Shown here piece by piece: positions 61,114-64,000 of a stretch of DNA of 64,000 nucleotides (position 1 is the stretch's first letter; each line of letters starts with the position of its first letter). Origin of the DNA: Croceivirga radicis (GTDB lineage Bacteria > Bacteroidota > Bacteroidia > Flavobacteriales > Flavobacteriaceae); NCBI RefSeq assembly GCF_002072105.2, contig NZ_MTBC01000001.1, forward strand, positions 434,001-498,000, written 5' to 3'. The position numbers and the translations under genes are program-made. The notes under the pieces were generated by a model. It was not told the DNA's origin, ran no database searches, and worked only from the letters and a program-made list of their open reading frames with translations.

Positions 61114-64000
61114 TTAGAACTTGTAACGTATACCCAATTGAGCTTGCCATCTAGAAGATTGTAGACCAGCATCATCAATGTTATTAAGCGAGTTTTCTAT
61201 GCTTCTATTAATTGTATAGGTTGGCGTGGTTCCATCTGCCTCAAAACCTTCAAAGAACAATAGAGTAGCGGTATCAAATCCACTTGTAAAATATCTTCTA
61301 CCCCAATCTTTATTTATAAGATTAGTAAAGTTGAAAACATCCGCAGAGATTTGGATTGTGTGTTTTTTATCACCTACATTAAAGGAGAAATCCTGTGCAA
61401 GTTTTAAATCAATAACATGACTCATTTTAGCTCTTGATGCGTTTCTTTCTGCAAATTCTCCCCTTCTAGAGCTTAAGTAATCATCGCTAGAAATAAAACC
61501 GTCTAATATTGCCCACTGATCCTCAGCAGTAAAATCACCATCATCAACCAATTGAGCTTCCTCAAAAGTTTCTGGAATGTAAGGTAATGCAACAAATGAT
61601 TCCCCTGTATCATCAATTAAATCGTTTCTTCCACCAACAACATAACTGAATGGAGTACCATCAATACCTTCATAGAAAATACCTAAAGTAGTTTTTAAGT
61701 TTTCTGACCATTTAAAATCAGCAACTACATTAGCTAAGTAACGGTCTCCTTGTGCAAAATCAGATGTTGAAACAGAAAGGTTGTTAGAACCGTTTACACT
61801 CTCATTAAAAGCCCAATTCGAAATAATCTGGGATGAGGTACCTTCAAATAATACATCAGAATCTCCGTAAGAATAAGTAGCTGAAGCTTGTACGTCTAAA
61901 AATGGACTATAGAAGTTCTTTGATAGTGTAGCCGATGCGTTCCAAGATTTACCTTTACCTGTATTGGAAACCAAGAAAATACTACCGTAAGTATCATCAA
62001 TATTTACCCCTCCAAAGTTAGCTCTTGAACCAGGACCAGTGGTAGTGAATTGTGGACCTGCTAAGTTCAAGTTTTCTATGTTTAGACCTGTTATAGTAGT
62101 ATTGCTTAATAATTCTCCAGAAATGGTAAAGCCACCTGGCAACCTTTGGTCTACTGCAATACTTGCTTTAAAGGTTTGTGGAAGTTTTAAATCTTCTGCT
62201 AATAAATCTATATTCCCTTGGAAAAGATCATCTTCTCTAAACTGAGAATTAACATCAGGATTGAAAGATGGTACATTGTTAATATCACCTTCATTTCTTG
62301 GTCTAAAAATCCTAGTATTGGCAACGTTATTACCAGTATTATTATACGCGCCACCTGGCCATACTAATGGCATTCTAGAAGTGAAGATACCTAAACCACC
62401 TCTAATTTGCGTTTTCTTATTTCCCTTTACGTCCCAATTAAAACCTAATCTAGGAGAAAAATGAGCAGAAGTTTTTGGACCTTTACCCACTCTTGCACCC
62501 TGTAAATCTTTACCGTTTGCTTCTAACAAATTAACGCCTCTTGTGTTAAAATCTTCGTTACCACGACCGTCGTCCCAAATTGGAAAGTCAAAACGAACAC
62601 CCATGGAAAATTTGAAGTTATCTGAAAGCTGTACTTCGTCTTGAGCATAAAAACCTAATTGTAAAAGATTAAATTCCGCAGCACCTACAGATTCATCTCC
62701 CGTGCCTCCTAAAACAGAATAACTACTTCTGTACTCATTGGCATCGTCATCATAGAAATCTTGCAATGTGTTATAGGTATACTCTCCAAAGTTTCTACCA
62801 AAGAATACATTAAGAACATCACTATATTCATTATGGGTACCTAAAGTTATATTATGCCTTCCAGAATAAATTTCAAAGTTATTGGTAAGCGTAAATATAT
62901 CTTGCTCTAATAGGTTAGCTGTTGAAAACGGCTCGGAACCAGCAAAGATTCTGGCATCACCATCGTTAATTTCCAATGTTGGGAATGGACTTCCAGATAT
63001 ACCTCTATCATCCCTTACCCTTGTGTAACCTAAAATTAAATTGTTAGCAAATTTGTTGCCAAATGTAGAATTCAATTCTAATGAGGCTGTATTTGAAGTT
63101 GATTCGAAAATCTGTCCAGCATTACTAAAATTAATTGTAGAACTGGTTGACCTACCAATACCATAAAAATCAGCATTAACATAGTTGTTTCTAAATGATA
63201 ACTTATGATTCTCATTAATATTCCAATCTAATCTTAATGTTAACTTATTACTTTCTAAAGTTCTAGTATTTGCATCAAAAGTTCCTGGATTGTAACCATA
63301 CTCTGAAATAAGGTAATCCCTAAAAGCATTAAGACCGGTAAGACCAGCATCGCCATCATAAGTTCCTTCAAAGGGTTGAGGCGTTTCATCATCTTGTCTT
63401 TCGTAGTTTAAAAAGAAGAACAATTTATCCTTAACAAGTGGTCCTCCTATACTTAAACCGTAAGTTTGAGCCGTAAAATCTGGTAATTTTGTTCTGTCAT
63501 CATCTTCTCTTCCAGGAGTTTTTCCTGCCAAATCTTGATTTCTGAAAAGATAATAAGCTGTGCCCGAAAATTCGTTAGTACCAGATTTGGTTATAGCATT
63601 GATAGCACCACCCGCAAAACCACCAAGTTTTACGTCATATGGAGCAACGTTTACTTGAAAAGATTCAATTGCATCTATTGATATTGGGTTTACTCCTGTT
63701 TGGCCACCGTTAGTTCCTGATCCCGAAAGACCAAAAACATCATTGTTTACGGCACCATCAACATAAAGTGCATTGTATCTATTGTTTTGACCGGCAATAG
63801 AAATTTCATTGTCATCTCTAATTTGAGCTTCTGGAGTTAAACGAGCAAAGTCAGCTATAGATCTTGATACGTTAGGTAAAGCGGTAACTTTTTCATTACT
63901 GATGTTAGTTGATGACCCTGTTTTGTTTGAATCAAATATACCGCCAGTTTGTGCGGTAACAACTATTTCGTCAAGTGCTGTTGCATTTTCGCTTAGTTGT
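61114..64000 (-). CDS. Oar-like TonB-dependent receptor (5' end outside window)
   Basis: The frame runs from beyond 64000 to the stop at 61114, giving 962 visible residues; an internal ATG at 63531 is not the start. A TonB-box-like ALDEIVVTAQ is followed by the plug (YNALYVDGAVNNDVFGL, GGFAGGAINAITKSGTNEFSG) and a large barrel that ends in WQAQLGIRYKF. The plug motif and GRED-type loop match Oar-family receptors, which are involved in outer-membrane protein or protease export and adhesion in related bacteria. The substrate is unknown. Confidence 0.92.
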   Translation of the reverse strand, partial: QLSENATALDEIVVTAQTGGIFDSNKTGSSTNISNEKVTALPNVSRSIADFARLTPEAQIRDDNEISIAGQNNRYNALYVDGAVNNDVFGLSGSGTNGGQTGVNPISIDAIESFQVNVAPYDVKLGGFAGGAINAITKSGTNEFSGTAYYLFRNQDLAGKTPGREDDDRTKLPDFTAQTYGLSIGGPLVKDKLFFFLNYERQDDETPQPFEGTYDGDAGLTGLNAFRDYLISEYGYNPGTFDANTRTLESNKLTLRLDWNINENHKLSFRNNYVNADFYGIGRSTSSTINFSNAGQIFESTSNTASLELNSTFGNKFANNLILGYTRVRDDRGISGSPFPTLEINDGDARIFAGSEPFSTANLLEQDIFTLTNNFEIYSGRHNITLGTHNEYSDVLNVFFGRNFGEYTYNTLQDFYDDDANEYRSSYSVLGGTGDESVGAAEFNLLQLGFYAQDEVQLSDNFKFSMGVRFDFPIWDDGRGNEDFNTRGVNLLEANGKDLQGARVGKGPKTSAHFSPRLGFNWDVKGNKKTQIRGGLGIFTSRMPLVWPGGAYNNTGNNVANTRIFRPRNEGDINNVPSFNPDVNSQFREDDLFQGNIDLLAEDLKLPQTFKASIAVDQRLPGGFTISGELLSNTTITGLNIENLNLAGPQFTTTGPGSRANFGGVNIDDTYGSIFLVSNTGKGKSWNASATLSKNFYSPFLDVQASATYSYGDSDVLFEGTSSQIISNWAFNESVNGSNNLSVSTSDFAQGDRYLANVVADFKWSENLKTTLGIFYEGIDGTPFSYVVGGRNDLIDDTGESFVALPYIPETFEEAQLVDDGDFTAEDQWAILDGFISSDDYLSSRRGEFAERNASRAKMSHVIDLKLAQDFSFNVGDKKHTIQISADVFNFTNLINKDWGRRYFTSGFDTATLLFFEGFEADGTTPTYTINRSIENSLNNIDDAGLQSSRWQAQLGIRYKF

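Overview
The window comes from a low-GC member of the Bacteroidota, most likely a marine Flavobacteriaceae (Maribacter/Zobellia-like by overall gene content; the genus is inference). The main evidence is a complete Bat aerotolerance operon, a 632-residue PurF, an IPExxxVDY-type gene between rnc and pyk, SusC/Oar-like TonB-dependent receptors, lipoprotein signals without obvious Shine-Dalgarno sites, and many TAnnTTTG-type -7 promoter elements. No rRNA, tRNA, CRISPR array, intact insertion sequence or prophage was seen.

Layout. 1-128 is the 3' end of a superoxide dismutase gene. 129-775 has no protein gene but holds three tandem copies of a short minus-strand module: a -7 element, a conserved block of about 38 nt, and a hairpin of different sequence in each copy followed by a T-rich tail. 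It looks like an array of paralogous small RNAs and is the most novel feature. 776-9365 is a housekeeping block: purF, a PfkB kinase, rnhA and purN on minus, then acpP, fabF, rnc, an IPExxxVDY-like gene and pyk on plus. Several intrinsic terminators in it sit just before, or inside, the next gene. 9362-12170 holds a LOV-like PAS protein without the photoactive cysteine, an AraC regulator with an in-frame TAG near its apparent N-terminus, a 50-codon His/Cys-rich small ORF, an AhpD-like protein and a cupredoxin-like protein. 12171-14870 has a TetR regulator, dinB, a CYTH protein and a YciI-like lipoprotein.

14894-21711 is an RND efflux locus: GbsR/MarR regulator, adaptor, pump and TolC-like channel on minus, with a perfect inverted-repeat operator in the promoter. 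At its far end lies a TetR pseudogene with three in-frame stops. 21798-25818 carries an AEC permease, a Tat-exported HisC-like aminotransferase, a small conserved protein and pheS. 25926-30091 is SulP - beta carbonic anhydrase - SulP, probably for bicarbonate handling; a third SulP lies at 53926. 30503-39571 is the Bat operon in the order moxR, DUF58, BatD-like, batA, batB, batC, batD, batE.

39729-45341 has an aldo/keto reductase, an SDR, an AlbA_2 (Schlafen-type) protein, a PfkB kinase, a calcineurin-like phosphatase and an acyl-ACP desaturase. 45378-46972 has a membrane coiled-coil/helix-hairpin-helix protein and an OmpA-type protein. 47307-49851 has an ALDH7 dehydrogenase, a DUF1304 protein and 3-hydroxyanthranilate dioxygenase. 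49954-61022 mixes a CAP lipoprotein, CvpA, gpsA, a duplicated-repeat lipoprotein, SulP, an exported DinB-fold protein, a cytochrome c, a TonB receptor, an exported EEP-family protein and a small four-helix membrane protein. 61114-64000 is an Oar-like TonB receptor whose 5' end is outside the window.
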